From Bacteroidota bacterium (GTDB lineage Bacteria > Bacteroidota > Bacteroidia > Chitinophagales > Chitinophagaceae): a stretch of DNA of 60,233 nucleotides. Below are positions 6,796 to 15,520 of this stretch, piece by piece; within the stretch, counting starts at the first letter, position 1; each line of letters starts with the position of its first letter. The stretch covers positions 30,001 to 90,233 of the forward strand of contig JADJZY010000011.1 of the NCBI GenBank assembly GCA_016715505.1, read 5' to 3'. A program made the translations under genes and the position numbers. Under the pieces are notes generated by a model, which saw only the letters and a list, made by a program, of their open reading frames with translations, made no database searches and was not told where the DNA came from.

Positions 6796-8433
6796 CTAAG
6801 AGGCCGCCACCATATACATACTTTCTCGAAGTTCCTGAACTTTCGGATTTTCAAGATATTCTTCATAGGTACAAATGCGATCAATAATTCCTTTTGGTGT
6901 TAGTTCGATCACTCGATTACACACCGAATTGGCAAAGGCTAAATCATGCGTGGCCATTAATACAACTCCGGGGAAATCAACTACGCCGTTATTGAATGCG
7001 GTGATACTTTCCAGGTCCAAGTGATTGGTCGGTTCATCCAGGATAATCGCATTTGGATTTTGCAACATCATACGGCTCAACATACAACGAACCTTTTCAC
7101 CCCCACTCAATACATTGGTTTTTTTGCTCAATTCATCTCCGGCAAATAACATCTTTCCAAAAAAGCCTCTCAGAAAATCTTCATCCGCATCCACCACATT
7201 CGGTGGAACAAATTGTCGCAGCCAATCCATCAGGTTCAGGCTGTTTTCAAAATAATATTGATTGTTATTGGGTAAGTATGCTTTTGTGATGGTTGTACCC
7301 CAGATGAAAGATCCCTGTGTAGGTTTGGCTTCGTCGTTGATAATATTGAAGAAAGTGGTAATGGCCAATTGATTTCGACTGGTGATCAAAACTTTATCCG
7401 TACGCCCAATATCGAAAGAAACATCTTCGAACAAAGTATTGCCTTCATGATAAGCACTGAGTTTTTCAACTTTTAAAATATCATTTCCGACCTGACGCTC
7501 TGGTTTGAAAATGATACCCGGGTAACGACGGTTACTAGGTTTGATATCTTCAATAACCAATTTTTCGAGGGCTTTTTTACGGGAAGTGGCTTGTTTACTT
7601 TTACTCGCATTGGCACTGAAACGCGCAATAAAATCAAGGAGATCCTTGCGCTTCTCTTCCATCTTTTTGTTTTTGTCGCTTTGTTGTCGGGCCGCTAATT
7701 GACTACTTTCGTACCAGAAGGTATAGTTTCCGGTATAGATGGTAATCTTGCTTCGGTCTACATCCGCCACATGGGTACAAACCGTATCTAAAAAGTGACG
7801 ATCATGGCTTACCACAATGGCAGTATGCTCATAGTCGGCCAAAAAGTTTTCGAGCCATCGGATGGTTTCCACATCCAAATCATTCGTAGGCTCATCCAAT
7901 AACAAAATATCCGGATTGCCAAATAAAGCCTGTGCCAACAATACCCGAACCTTTTGCGTTCCGGTCAAATCTTTCATGTAGTATTGATGATACTCTTCCT
8001 TTACACCCAGATTATTGAGCATCTGTGCCGCATCACTTTCACTGGTATATCCTCCCATCTCTCCATACTCTGCTTCCAGCTCACCGGCACGTATTCCATC
8101 TGCTTCTGTAAAATCTTCTTTCAGGTATAAGGCATCTTTTTCCTGCTGAATATCCCACATTTTTTTGTTGCCCATCAGCACGGTATTCAACACCGTATAA
8201 TCGTTGAATTCAAAGTGGTTTTGTTTTAATATACTTAAACGCTCACCAGGTGTGATACTGACTGTTCCTTTATTGGGTTCAATTTCACCGCTCAATATTT
8301 TGAGAAATGTACTTTTGCCGGCACCATTGGCGCCAATAATCCCATAACAGTTTCCTTTGACAAAGTTGATACTGACTTCGTCAAAAAGTACACGCTTGCC
8401 ATAAGCCAGTGAAACGTTGTTGGTAGATAACAT
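6796..8433 (-). CDS. ABC-F family ATPase (YbiT-like)
   Basis: 545 residues with two nucleotide-binding domains and no membrane segments, as in ABC-F ribosome-binding factors. Domain 1 has Walker A GANGAGKS at 34-41 and Walker B D-I-L-L-L-D-E-P-T-N-D-L-D. The linker (about 240-310) is Lys/Arg-rich. Domain 2 has a good signature (L-S-G-G-E-K-V-R) and Walker B (A-I-I-L-D-E-P-T-N-H-L-D). Two motifs are degenerate: the first signature reads L-T-G-T-Q-K-V-R, and the second Walker A position reads I-T-S-R-N-Q-L-A-I-T-T-F instead of GxxGxGKT. It is most like YbiT; a role in relieving stalled translation is inferred from the family. It is a single gene with its own -7 box and terminator. Confidence 0.9.
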   Translation of the reverse strand: MLSTNNVSLAYGKRVLFDEVSINFVKGNCYGIIGANGAGKSTFLKILSGEIEPNKGTVSITPGERLSILKQNHFEFNDYTVLNTVLMGNKKMWDIQQEKDALYLKEDFTEADGIRAGELEAEYGEMGGYTSESDAAQMLNNLGVKEEYHQYYMKDLTGTQKVRVLLAQALFGNPDILLLDEPTNDLDVETIRWLENFLADYEHTAIVVSHDRHFLDTVCTHVADVDRSKITIYTGNYTFWYESSQLAARQQSDKNKKMEEKRKDLLDFIARFSANASKSKQATSRKKALEKLVIEDIKPSNRRYPGIIFKPERQVGNDILKVEKLSAYHEGNTLFEDVSFDIGRTDKVLITSRNQLAITTFFNIINDEAKPTQGSFIWGTTITKAYLPNNNQYYFENSLNLMDWLRQFVPPNVVDADEDFLRGFFGKMLFAGDELSKKTNVLSGGEKVRCMLSRMMLQNPNAIILDEPTNHLDLESITAFNNGVVDFPGVVLMATHDLAFANSVCNRVIELTPKGIIDRICTYEEYLENPKVQELRESMYMVAAS

Positions 8434-8459
8434 AGCCTTACGAATTTATTTTGGAGGCG

Positions 8460-8467
8460 CAAAGGTA
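8460..8467 (-). promoter_or_regulatory. -7 box TACCTTTG of the ABC-F gene
   Basis: Perfect TAnnTTTG on the minus strand, 26 nt before the start codon. No correctly spaced -33 TTG is seen. Confidence 0.45.
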
Positions 8468-8554
8468 AGGTAAATCAGCTGATTAATACGGATTGTAAAC
8501 TTCTTAATCCGTACACCCTACTGATCATAACCCATAGATGACAGGTAAGGTGAC

Positions 8555-9919
8555 TTATAAATTGGAGTATGTTGGAGGGATATTTAAAAAATGGTCGGCT
8601 AATTCCTGAGGAATCCGACTCGGGCGACCACTTACAGCGTCTAAGGCGTACCAAACAATCAAGGCGGTAGCCATTAATTGCTGGTCTGATTTGTGGTAGA
8701 TATTTACCCTGCGCCAGCATTTCGCTTTCTCTATTTTTTCGATCCAAGTTTCCAATCGCACTTCATCGCCATGGAAAAGGGGTTTGAGGTATTCGATTTC
8801 GTTTTTAACCACCACCCATTTTAACTTTTCGCGATAAATTGTTTCAGCTTCTGCTTCCCAATGTTTGCTGGAAATCCAGTGAGCCCATTTGATATATTCC
8901 AGGTTGTTTACATGGTCGTTATGATCCAAATGTTCCTGATCAACAATTAATGACAATTCAAATTTTTTCGCTTGAACAAAAGTTTGCGCAATTGGTACCG
9001 TCACAGAAAAAAGTTGACGAATAATTTCAAGGCTCATCTTTTCAATGGCTTCATGCGAATAACCTGCAATATGAGGAGTCAGCACCACCGGATAAGTCAT
9101 GAGTTTTTCCAAGACACTTTCGGCACTGTTTAAGTGATGGATAATATTTTTTTCTTCTTCCAAAACATCCAGACAAGCGCCGAGAATTTTACCACTTTTT
9201 AAGCCGGCTAAAATGGCTTGTGTATCTGCAACGGCCCCTCGGGATGTATTGATAAGAATATGTTTCTTTTTCATCCCGTCCCGAAAGGTAGCACTATAAT
9301 AATGTCGTGTTTCTTCGATAAGCGGCACGTGGAATGAAACAATGTCGGCTTCTTTTTGCAGAGTGTTTAAATCACATACCTGATAATGTGAACTCGGCGG
9401 AACCTGAAAGTATTTGTCATACACCAAAATGTCTACATCAAATCCTTGTAGTTTTTGTACCAGTGCTTGTCCGGTGTGTCCAAAACCAATGATTCCAATT
9501 TTTTTTCCTTGCAACTCCTGTCCACGATTACTTTCACGCATCCACAAACCATCCTGGATTTCGGCAAAGGAATCCGGAATACGATGTAACAACCCCAATA
9601 GCATACCCATGGCGTGTTCGGCCACCGCATTGGCTATACCTCCGGGTGAATTGTAATAACGAATACCATGGGCATCACAATATTTGGTATCAATGATTTC
9701 CATTCCGGAACCAATCCGCGCAACCCATTGCAGTTGTGGGAATGATGATAAGGCCGCTTGATCCAGAACTAGTTTGTTGGAAGTGATGATCCCTTTTACA
9801 AACTCCTTAAGTTCTTCTTGCTCTTGTAATTTTTCGGTATCAATAAATTGAAAGGATTCCGACAATAATTTTTCTTTTAATGTCTGGGATATGGGGGCGG
9901 CAATCAGGACGAGGTTCAC
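8555..9919 (-). CDS. 2-hydroxyacid dehydrogenase (SerA-like) joined to a hot-dog thioesterase
   Basis: 454 residues from a GTG start. Residues 1 to about 305 are a D-isomer 2-hydroxyacid dehydrogenase: G-S-G-M-E near 71-75, the nucleotide site G-I-I-G-F-G-H-T-G-Q near 142-151, T-S-R-G-A-V near 225, and P-H-I-A-G-Y-S-H near 283 with the catalytic histidine. The most likely role is 3-phosphoglycerate dehydrogenase or a related 2-ketoacid reductase. Residues from about 320 are a complete 4HBT acyl-CoA thioesterase (V-D-Q-E-H-L-D-H-N-D-H-V-N-N-L-E-Y). The two parts are in one frame only because of a six-base run at 9007-9012. With one base fewer, the dehydrogenase would end R-Q-L-F-L-stop and its TGA (9003-9001) would overlap a GTG start (9004-9002) for the thioesterase. 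Whether this is a true fusion is therefore open. It lies 45 bp downstream of rsmA on the same strand. Confidence 0.85.
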   Translation of the reverse strand: MNLVLIAAPISQTLKEKLLSESFQFIDTEKLQEQEELKEFVKGIITSNKLVLDQAALSSFPQLQWVARIGSGMEIIDTKYCDAHGIRYYNSPGGIANAVAEHAMGMLLGLLHRIPDSFAEIQDGLWMRESNRGQELQGKKIGIIGFGHTGQALVQKLQGFDVDILVYDKYFQVPPSSHYQVCDLNTLQKEADIVSFHVPLIEETRHYYSATFRDGMKKKHILINTSRGAVADTQAILAGLKSGKILGACLDVLEEEKNIIHHLNSAESVLEKLMTYPVVLTPHIAGYSHEAIEKMSLEIIRQLFSVTVPIAQTFVQAKKFELSLIVDQEHLDHNDHVNNLEYIKWAHWISSKHWEAEAETIYREKLKWVVVKNEIEYLKPLFHGDEVRLETWIEKIEKAKCWRRVNIYHKSDQQLMATALIVWYALDAVSGRPSRIPQELADHFLNIPPTYSNL

Positions 9920-9964
9920 TTTGCAAAGTAACGATATTCGGAGGAATGTCGCTCCAGGCTATAC

Positions 9965-10723
9965 TCATTGCTTTCGCGTCATTTTATAAAGTTCAATAAA
10001 TTCCTGAACACTCAGTTGTTCCGCTCGTTTATTAAAAATTTCTTCCTTGAGTATTTCAGGACTCAGTATTGACTTAAAGCCATTACGCAGGGTTTTGCGT
10101 CTTTGATTAAAGGCTGCTTTGACAAATTTTTTAAAGCCCAAATAATCTTCAATCTGGTCGGGTTCATTTTTGCGTTTCATTTTTATCACCCCCGATACAA
10201 CTTTTGGAGGAGGGGTGAAGGAGTTGGCGTCTACATCAAACAAATATTCCACATTGTAGTAGCATTGAGTGAGCACACTTAAAATGCCATAGTTTTTATT
10301 TCCATGGGCTGAGGCAATCCGCTGGGCTACTTCTTTTTGAAACATACCTGTGAGTTCCGTCACCTGGTCTCGCCAATCCAATACCTTAAAAACAATTTGT
10401 GTAGAAATATTATAGGGGAAATTGCCGGCTATTTTAAAAGAGGTTTCAAAAGGAGGTGCGGCATGTAAAAAATCACCCTGAATAATTTTATCGGCCAAAT
10501 CAGGATAGGTTTTTTGTAGATAAGCCACTTTTTCAAAATCCAATTCGATACAACGATATTGTTCAAAGGGCAAATCTTTGAGGTATTTGGTGATTGCTCC
10601 ACCTCCCGGTCCTATTTCCAGCAAAAGTCCCTGGGGTTCGCCAATGGCATCCACAATTTTCAGGCATACATTTTCATCATGTAGAAAATGTTGTCCCATC
10701 GATTTTTTAAGGGTGTATTGCAT
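9965..10723 (-). CDS. rsmA: 16S rRNA (adenine1518/1519-N6) dimethyltransferase RsmA (KsgA)
   Basis: 252 residues. Motifs in order: K-S-M-G-Q-H-F-L at 7-14, the SAM site L-E-I-G-P-G-G-G-A at about 35-43, and the catalytic N-F-P-Y-N-I-S near 101-107, followed by the C-terminal helical domain with F-N-Q-R-R-K-T-L-R-N. It dimethylates two adjacent adenines in the 3' hairpin of 16S rRNA during small-subunit maturation. Its start lies 11 bp after the end of the topoisomerase A C-terminus, so the genes may share a transcript with the dehydrogenase/thioesterase frame downstream. Confidence 0.97.
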   Translation of the reverse strand: MQYTLKKSMGQHFLHDENVCLKIVDAIGEPQGLLLEIGPGGGAITKYLKDLPFEQYRCIELDFEKVAYLQKTYPDLADKIIQGDFLHAAPPFETSFKIAGNFPYNISTQIVFKVLDWRDQVTELTGMFQKEVAQRIASAHGNKNYGILSVLTQCYYNVEYLFDVDANSFTPPPKVVSGVIKMKRKNEPDQIEDYLGFKKFVKAAFNQRRKTLRNGFKSILSPEILKEEIFNKRAEQLSVQEFIELYKMTRKQ

Positions 10724-10734
10724 GATGCGTGTCG

Positions 10735-13262
10735 TTATTCATCAAACAAGGCGCCCTGCACCGGCAAATCTTCTTCGCCGGATTCCGGATTGATGAGGGT
10801 GATTTCCAATAAGTCCTTTTCGCACAGTTTGGTTCCAACGGCTTTCCATCCCATCACATCTACCCACTCTTCCAAATGGATGATTTGTTCAGAAGGCAGA
10901 TATTTTTTCTTGCCTGTTTTGAGTTTAATGACCGGAGCACTTTGAGCAGTCACCCATTCCAGATAGTTGCCTTCACCATCCTTGATAAACTTAAAGGGGG
11001 TTCCAATGGTTTGAGTTTCGATTTTAAACCGTTTAACAGTAAATTGTTTTTATCCGCATCATAATAAATGGCACTCAGAATGGCATCTGGTCGGAATTTG
11101 GCAATGGATACAACCTTATCGGCATCAAATCGATTACTGAGTTCAGTATGTTGAATCACGTAGGTTCCATCCTGGTAAATGGTCAGAATGCGATCTTCTT
11201 CGGCAAAACTGCCCAAGAACATTCCTTTTTCCTCAGCATTCAATCGGCCAACTACATCGTCATACCAAAGTTTTCGCCCGCCCAAACTGGAAGTTCCTTT
11301 TTGTTTGAGTTTGATACTTTTAATGGGGTACTTGGTGACCTGATTACCCATGCTGCTGCGGCCCTTGATGCTCAATTCTTCAAAGTCGTATTCGAAGTTT
11401 TTAATCTTTGCTTTGCAACCCGGATTCAAACCGATACTTACTTTTTCGCTCTCGCCATTGGGGTTGGAAGTAAAATACCAGACTTTCGATTTGGGGGTTC
11501 CTTTTGTCAAGTCATATTCTTTGTCGCGGGTAATACCGGTTACATTGAATCGTTTGGCATATGAAACGCCGGTTTTTCCATCGGTGTAGATCAAATTGTA
11601 GGTGGTACGTTCATCTGCCTTGCGGAAAATTTCAGCATGTATAATGTCTTTCCCCACAAAAACCTTATCGGCCACTTTAATCACTTTCATTTTTCCTTCA
11701 CGGGTAAATGCAATGATGAGGTCAACATCAGCGCACTCAAACATAAAATCATCTTTCTTTAACCCTGTTCCGATAAAACCTTCTGACCAGTTGGCATACA
11801 ACTTCGTATTGGCAATGGCTATTTCGGCCACCTGAATATTGTCGAAAATGCGTAATTCTGTTTTGCGTTCCCGGCCTTTCCCATACTTTTTCAATAAATC
11901 TTCGAAATAACCAATGGCGAATTCAACCAAATGGGCCAAATGATGTTTTGTTTCTTCAATATTTTTTTCAACCGAACGAATATGTTCATCCGCCTTGAAA
12001 GCGTCAAATTTGGAAATCCGTTTAATCTTAATCTCTGTGAGTCGAACGATATCCTCTTCGGTTATTTCACGGCGAAATAATTTTTTGTAAGGCTTTAATC
12101 CTTTATCGATTGCTGCGATCACGCCTTCCCAGGTTTCTTCTTCTTCAATATCCCTATAAATTCTTTTTTCGATAAATATTTTCTCCAGGGAAGAATAATG
12201 CCAGTTGTCTTCCAGCTCCCGTAATTTGAGTTCCAGTTCCAAACGCAATAATTCTTTGGTTTGATCCGTGGATATTTTAAGCAGTTCTGAAGCAGAAATG
12301 AAGCGGGGCTTATCGTCTATAATCACGCAAATATTCGGTGAGATGCTGGTTTCGCAGTTTGTAAAGGCATATAAAGCATCAATGGTTTGATCGGGTGTGA
12401 CGCCGGCGGCCAGTTGAATTTCAATTTCTACGTTGGCGGCCGTGTTATCGGTTACCTTTTTAATTTTAATTTTACCACTATCATTGGCCTTTACAATACT
12501 TTCAATTAAAGAGGGCACAGTAACTCCATATGGAACATCCTTAATCAGAATGGTTTTGTTGTCTACTTTTTCAATGTGTACACGAACCCGAACTTTACCG
12601 CCTCTTTTTCCATCGTTATACGCACTCACATCGGCCATCCCTTCGGTTTGAAAATCGGGAAAGAGTTCAAATTTTTTACCTTTTAGATATTTGATGGAGG
12701 CTTCGATGAGTTCACAAAAGTTATGAGGGAGTATTTTAGTGGATAAACCTACGGCGATACCTTCCGTCCCCTGAGCCAGCAGCAGAGGGAATTTCATGGG
12801 TAAATGGATAGGTTCATTTTTTCGACCGTCATAACTGAGTTGCCATTCGGTAATTTTTGGACTAAATGCAACTTCTAAGGCGAATTTTGAGAGTCTTGTT
12901 TCAATATATCGAGGAGCGGCGGCACTATCACCCGTCCTAAAGTCGCCCCAATTTCCCTGGGTATCGAGTAAAATATCTTTCTGACCGATATTGATGATTG
13001 CATCGGCAATACTGGCATCTCCATGGGGGTGGTATTGCATGGTTTGTCCAATCACGTTGGCGACCTTATTGAAACGGCCATCATCCATTTCTTTGAGGGC
13101 GTGTAAAATGCGTCGCTGTACGGGTTTTAGTCCATCTAATCCTGCCGGTACAGCCCGCTCCAAAATCACATAACTGGCATAGTCGAGAAACCAGTTTTGA
13201 TACATATCACTCACATGTCCACGGTGGGAAGATGCCTGCTCTGCGGAAAATTCTTCTGTCAT
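10735..13262 (-). CDS. parC: DNA topoisomerase IV / gyrase subunit A, frameshifted near its C-terminus
   Basis: The main frame has the breakage-reunion domain with the active-site tyrosine in A-A-A-P-R-Y-I-E-T-R (Y119 from the start used here), Q-Y-H-P-H-G-D upstream of it, and beta-propeller-like repeats in the C-terminal part. It shifts out of frame after Y-Y-D-A-D-K-N-N and would stop at 10950. The continuing C-terminus (R-F-K-I-E-T-Q-T-I-G, then W-V-T-A-Q-S-A-P-V-I-K-L, D-V-M-G-W-K-A-V-G) is in another frame down to 10735. One extra base at the AAA at 11041-11043 restores a single protein. The ATG at 13262 is preferred over 13304 because a perfect -7 box lies between them. Bacteroidota paralogues of GyrA and ParC are hard to separate by eye. 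The gene is essential, so an error in the sequence is likely. Confidence 0.9.
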
Positions 13263-13281
13263 AATCTTTATTGAAGCCCTG

Positions 13282-13289
13282 CAAATGTA
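13282..13289 (-). promoter_or_regulatory. -7 box TACATTTG of the topoisomerase A gene
   Basis: Perfect TAnnTTTG on the minus strand, 19 nt before the ATG at 13262. It lies inside the longer reading frame that starts at 13304 and so decides the start codon. Confidence 0.5.
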
Positions 13290-13334
13290 ATTTTCTTGAT
13301 TCAATCCGAGCTTTCGGAGTTAATAACATTTATG

Positions 13335-13363
13335 TTGAATAGTTTACGAGACGTATACATTTG
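13335..13363 (+). promoter_or_regulatory. Promoter of the DUF4271 gene
   Basis: TTG at 13335-13337, an 18-bp spacer and TACATTTG at 13356-13363. Confidence 0.7.
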
Positions 13364-13387
13364 TGACCCGTATTTTTGGATGCCGAA

Positions 13388-14191
13388 ATGCCCTTCAGAT
13401 TTTTTTTCATCTTATTTTTTCTTTTTACCACGCAGATAAATGCGCAGGAAGTTGTTTTGTGGCCACTGAGCAGCAGTCAAATTCATCAATATTCTGATGA
13501 GGTCGCCCTTTTTGAAGCAGCCATACAAGAACATCCATGGGTGCATGCTACCGTGAAAAAGGAGGAACAGCCTGAAAAATTTAGAAATGCCGAAAATCTG
13601 ACGGCCCGCTTTATGCTGGGTATCTTTTGTTTATTTGTGTTTGCCGGTATTCGAAATTACTTTTCGCGGTATTTCCACAATCTGTTTCAGGTTTTTACGA
13701 CACTCACCATTACCAAGCGGCAAGTCAGGGAGCAATTGGAAAACGATGTGATTGCTTCAGCCTGGTTTTATTTGTTATTTTTCTTAGGCGCAGGCATGTT
13801 ATTGTATTTCAGCTTATTACATTTTAATTTATTTCCTTATGGAAAAAATCCATGGTGGGTTTATTGGATGGGGGTATTGGCCTTGTTTGTGTATTATTTA
13901 TTCAAACGTTATTTATTGCAGTTGGTTTCATGGTCGTTTCAGAAAAAAGACGTGGCGGGTCAGTTCATTTTTAACTCAGCTATTGTGAATGAATTTTTGG
14001 GAGTCATTTTATTTCCGGTTGGATTGTTGCTTTTATTTGTTCATGGAATTTTGTTTCAGGTAATTTTCTGGTTAGCCTTGATCATGTTTAGTATTTTGGT
14101 TGTTTACAGATATTTCAGGGTATTCAAGCATATTAAAAATATATTACGCATCGATTTATTTCATTTTTTTAATTTACCTTTGCGCCTTTGA
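13388..14191 (+). CDS. DUF4271 membrane protein
   Basis: About 267 residues from the ATG at 13388; an in-frame TTG at 13376 is the alternative. An N-terminal signal peptide (F-F-F-I-L-F-F-L-F-T-T-Q-I-N-A-Q) is followed by a soluble segment and then six or so hydrophobic helices between about residues 70 and 250. The arrangement and the position directly upstream of hemD match DUF4271, a Bacteroidota-specific family of unknown function that is often next to uroporphyrinogen-III synthase. That neighbourhood suggests, without proving, a link to haem synthesis or envelope biogenesis. Confidence 0.85.
   Translation: MPFRFFFILFFLFTTQINAQEVVLWPLSSSQIHQYSDEVALFEAAIQEHPWVHATVKKEEQPEKFRNAENLTARFMLGIFCLFVFAGIRNYFSRYFHNLFQVFTTLTITKRQVREQLENDVIASAWFYLLFFLGAGMLLYFSLLHFNLFPYGKNPWWVYWMGVLALFVYYLFKRYLLQLVSWSFQKKDVAGQFIFNSAIVNEFLGVILFPVGLLLLFVHGILFQVIFWLALIMFSILVVYRYFRVFKHIKNILRIDLFHFFNLPLRL
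14175..14182 (+). promoter_or_regulatory. -7 box TACCTTTG upstream of hemD
   Basis: Perfect TAnnTTTG at the very end of the DUF4271 gene, giving hemD a leader of about 85 nt. No -33 TTG is seen at the right spacing. Confidence 0.4.
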
Positions 14192-14270
14192 AATCATGCC
14201 GGTATTGATTTTAATCAAATTATCGGCTTAGCATATTAGGGTTTGGGGAAGAAAACTGAAAATGCAATAA

Positions 14271-15080
14271 ATGGCAAAAACGCTTAAAAAAAAGGACCCG
14301 ACAGTTACCGAAAAAGCGGAAGCTAAGAAGTCGATACAGACCGTTTTGATCACCCAGCCCAGACCGGAGTCTGAAAAATCGCCCTATTTTGAGCTGGAAC
14401 GGAAATATCAGGTGAAAATGGACTTCTGCCCGTTTATCATTGTAGAAGGGGTGCCTGGCAAGGATTTTCGCAAACAGAAAGTTGAAATTACAGATCATAC
14501 TGCAGTGATTTTTAATAGTCGCAATGCCATTGATCATTTTTTCAGAATAGTAGACGAATTAAAAATCAAGATTTCCCCTGAAATGAAATATTTCTGTATT
14601 ACTGAGGCGATTGCCTTGTATTTACAGAAGTTTATCGTTTACCGGAAGCGTAAAATCTTTTATGGGGAAGATGGCACCGTTACCAGTATGTTGGAAGTGA
14701 TTGCCAAACACAAGTCCAAGGAAAAATATATTGTTCCGGTCAATGATATCTGCCGCAACGAAATTTTGGAATGTTTAAATAAAAATCACCTCTTTTATAC
14801 GGAAGCCGTTTTATATAAAACTGTTTGTGCCGATGTAAAGGATTTATTGGCCAAAAACCATGACATGATTGTATTCTTCACACCCGGTGGCGTGAAATCA
14901 TTATTTGAAAATCAACCTGGGTTTAAACAGAATGGAACCATCATTGGCGCTTTTGGGCCCATTACAACCAAAGCCGTTGAAGATGCCGGGCTCAATCTGC
15001 AAATTAAAGCGCCTATGCCGAATGCACCTTCTATGGTTGCCGCGATTGATTTGTTTCTTAATCAGTTGACGCGTTCTTAG
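14271..15080 (+). CDS. hemD: Uroporphyrinogen-III synthase
   Basis: 269 residues with two alpha/beta lobes typical of the family: lobe 1 around T-V-L-I-T-Q-P-R-P-E-S-E (about 24-35) and T-A-V-I-F-N-S-R-N-A-I-D-H-F-F (about 79-93); lobe 2 around Y-I-V-P-V-N-D and M-I-V-F-F-T-P-G-G-V-K-S-L-F-E-N. The C-terminal G-A-F-G-P-I-T-T-K-A-V-E-D-A-G-L is a hallmark. It cyclises hydroxymethylbilane with D-ring inversion to give uroporphyrinogen III for haem and sirohaem. The first 20 residues are a charged extension. The 3' end overlaps the convergent gene by 23 bp. Confidence 0.9.
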   Translation: MAKTLKKKDPTVTEKAEAKKSIQTVLITQPRPESEKSPYFELERKYQVKMDFCPFIIVEGVPGKDFRKQKVEITDHTAVIFNSRNAIDHFFRIVDELKIKISPEMKYFCITEAIALYLQKFIVYRKRKIFYGEDGTVTSMLEVIAKHKSKEKYIVPVNDICRNEILECLNKNHLFYTEAVLYKTVCADVKDLLAKNHDMIVFFTPGGVKSLFENQPGFKQNGTIIGAFGPITTKAVEDAGLNLQIKAPMPNAPSMVAAIDLFLNQLTRS

Positions 15081-15450
15081 CTTTTAGTTGTTCTTTTTCC
15101 AACTTTTTCTTCTGCCATCTTTCCCGCTGTATATCATCATACATCAAAAATTGACGTTTCGTCAAAACTTGGCGAAATGAGGAATCCCGGCTCCGGAAAA
15201 TGGGAATCATTGATTTTTTTCGTATTTCATCCTCCAGGTTTAGCCCATATAGGCTATCGAGTTGCTGTGAAACGCGCAAATTAATCTCATAAGCAAGCTG
15301 ATATTGCATTGAGTCCAGACCCACATCCTGTTGAAGTTGTTTTGTGTAATAAGTGGCTTTTTGTTCAGGGCTTCTTTTTTGCCAGGCATAGACTTTGGCG
15401 TTTAGTGTACCAAGAAGCAACAGGCCACTCAGGCAGGCAAATGTTTTCAT
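15058..15450 (-). CDS. Small secreted protein, Spy/LTXXQ-like helical
   Basis: 130 residues from the ATG at 15450; an in-frame ATG at 15477 is the alternative, but the signal peptide begins properly at M-K-T-F-A-C-L-S-G-L-L-L-L-G-T-L-N-A. The mature part is predicted helical with many Gln, Arg and Lys residues and ends in a charged coil (R-W-Q-K-K-K-L-E-K-E-Q-L-K-A-K). Pairs such as L-T-K-R-Q-F recall LTxxQ/Spy-like periplasmic proteins, but the match is loose and I assign no function. It follows the DUF937-like gene on the same strand, separated by a strong hairpin. Confidence 0.6.
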   Translation of the reverse strand: MKTFACLSGLLLLGTLNAKVYAWQKRSPEQKATYYTKQLQQDVGLDSMQYQLAYEINLRVSQQLDSLYGLNLEDEIRKKSMIPIFRSRDSSFRQVLTKRQFLMYDDIQRERWQKKKLEKEQLKAKNASTD

Positions 15451-15479
15451 ATCCAATTGTTTTAGTTCAAAATTCAAAA

Positions 15480-15511
15480 CCTGCAGACTAAATGGATCTT
15501 TAGTCTGCAGG
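15480..15511 (-). terminator. 13-bp perfect stem-loop
   Basis: CCTGCAGACTAAA and TTTAGTCTGCAGG pair perfectly around a 6-nt loop. It sits between the DUF937-like gene and the small secreted protein gene; only a weak T-rich tract (TTTTGAATTTT) follows on the minus strand, so it may attenuate transcription or stabilise RNA rather than fully terminate. Confidence 0.65.
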
Positions 15512-15520
15512 TGAGTGATG

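Noticed and set aside
8475..8747. 90-residue minus-strand open frame at the end of the thioesterase
   Set aside because: It overlaps the thioesterase coding region in another frame and has no features of a real protein.
11030..11050. Programmed frameshift in topoisomerase A
   Set aside because: No slippery heptamer or downstream structure is evident, and the other broken genes show the same one-base homopolymer pattern.
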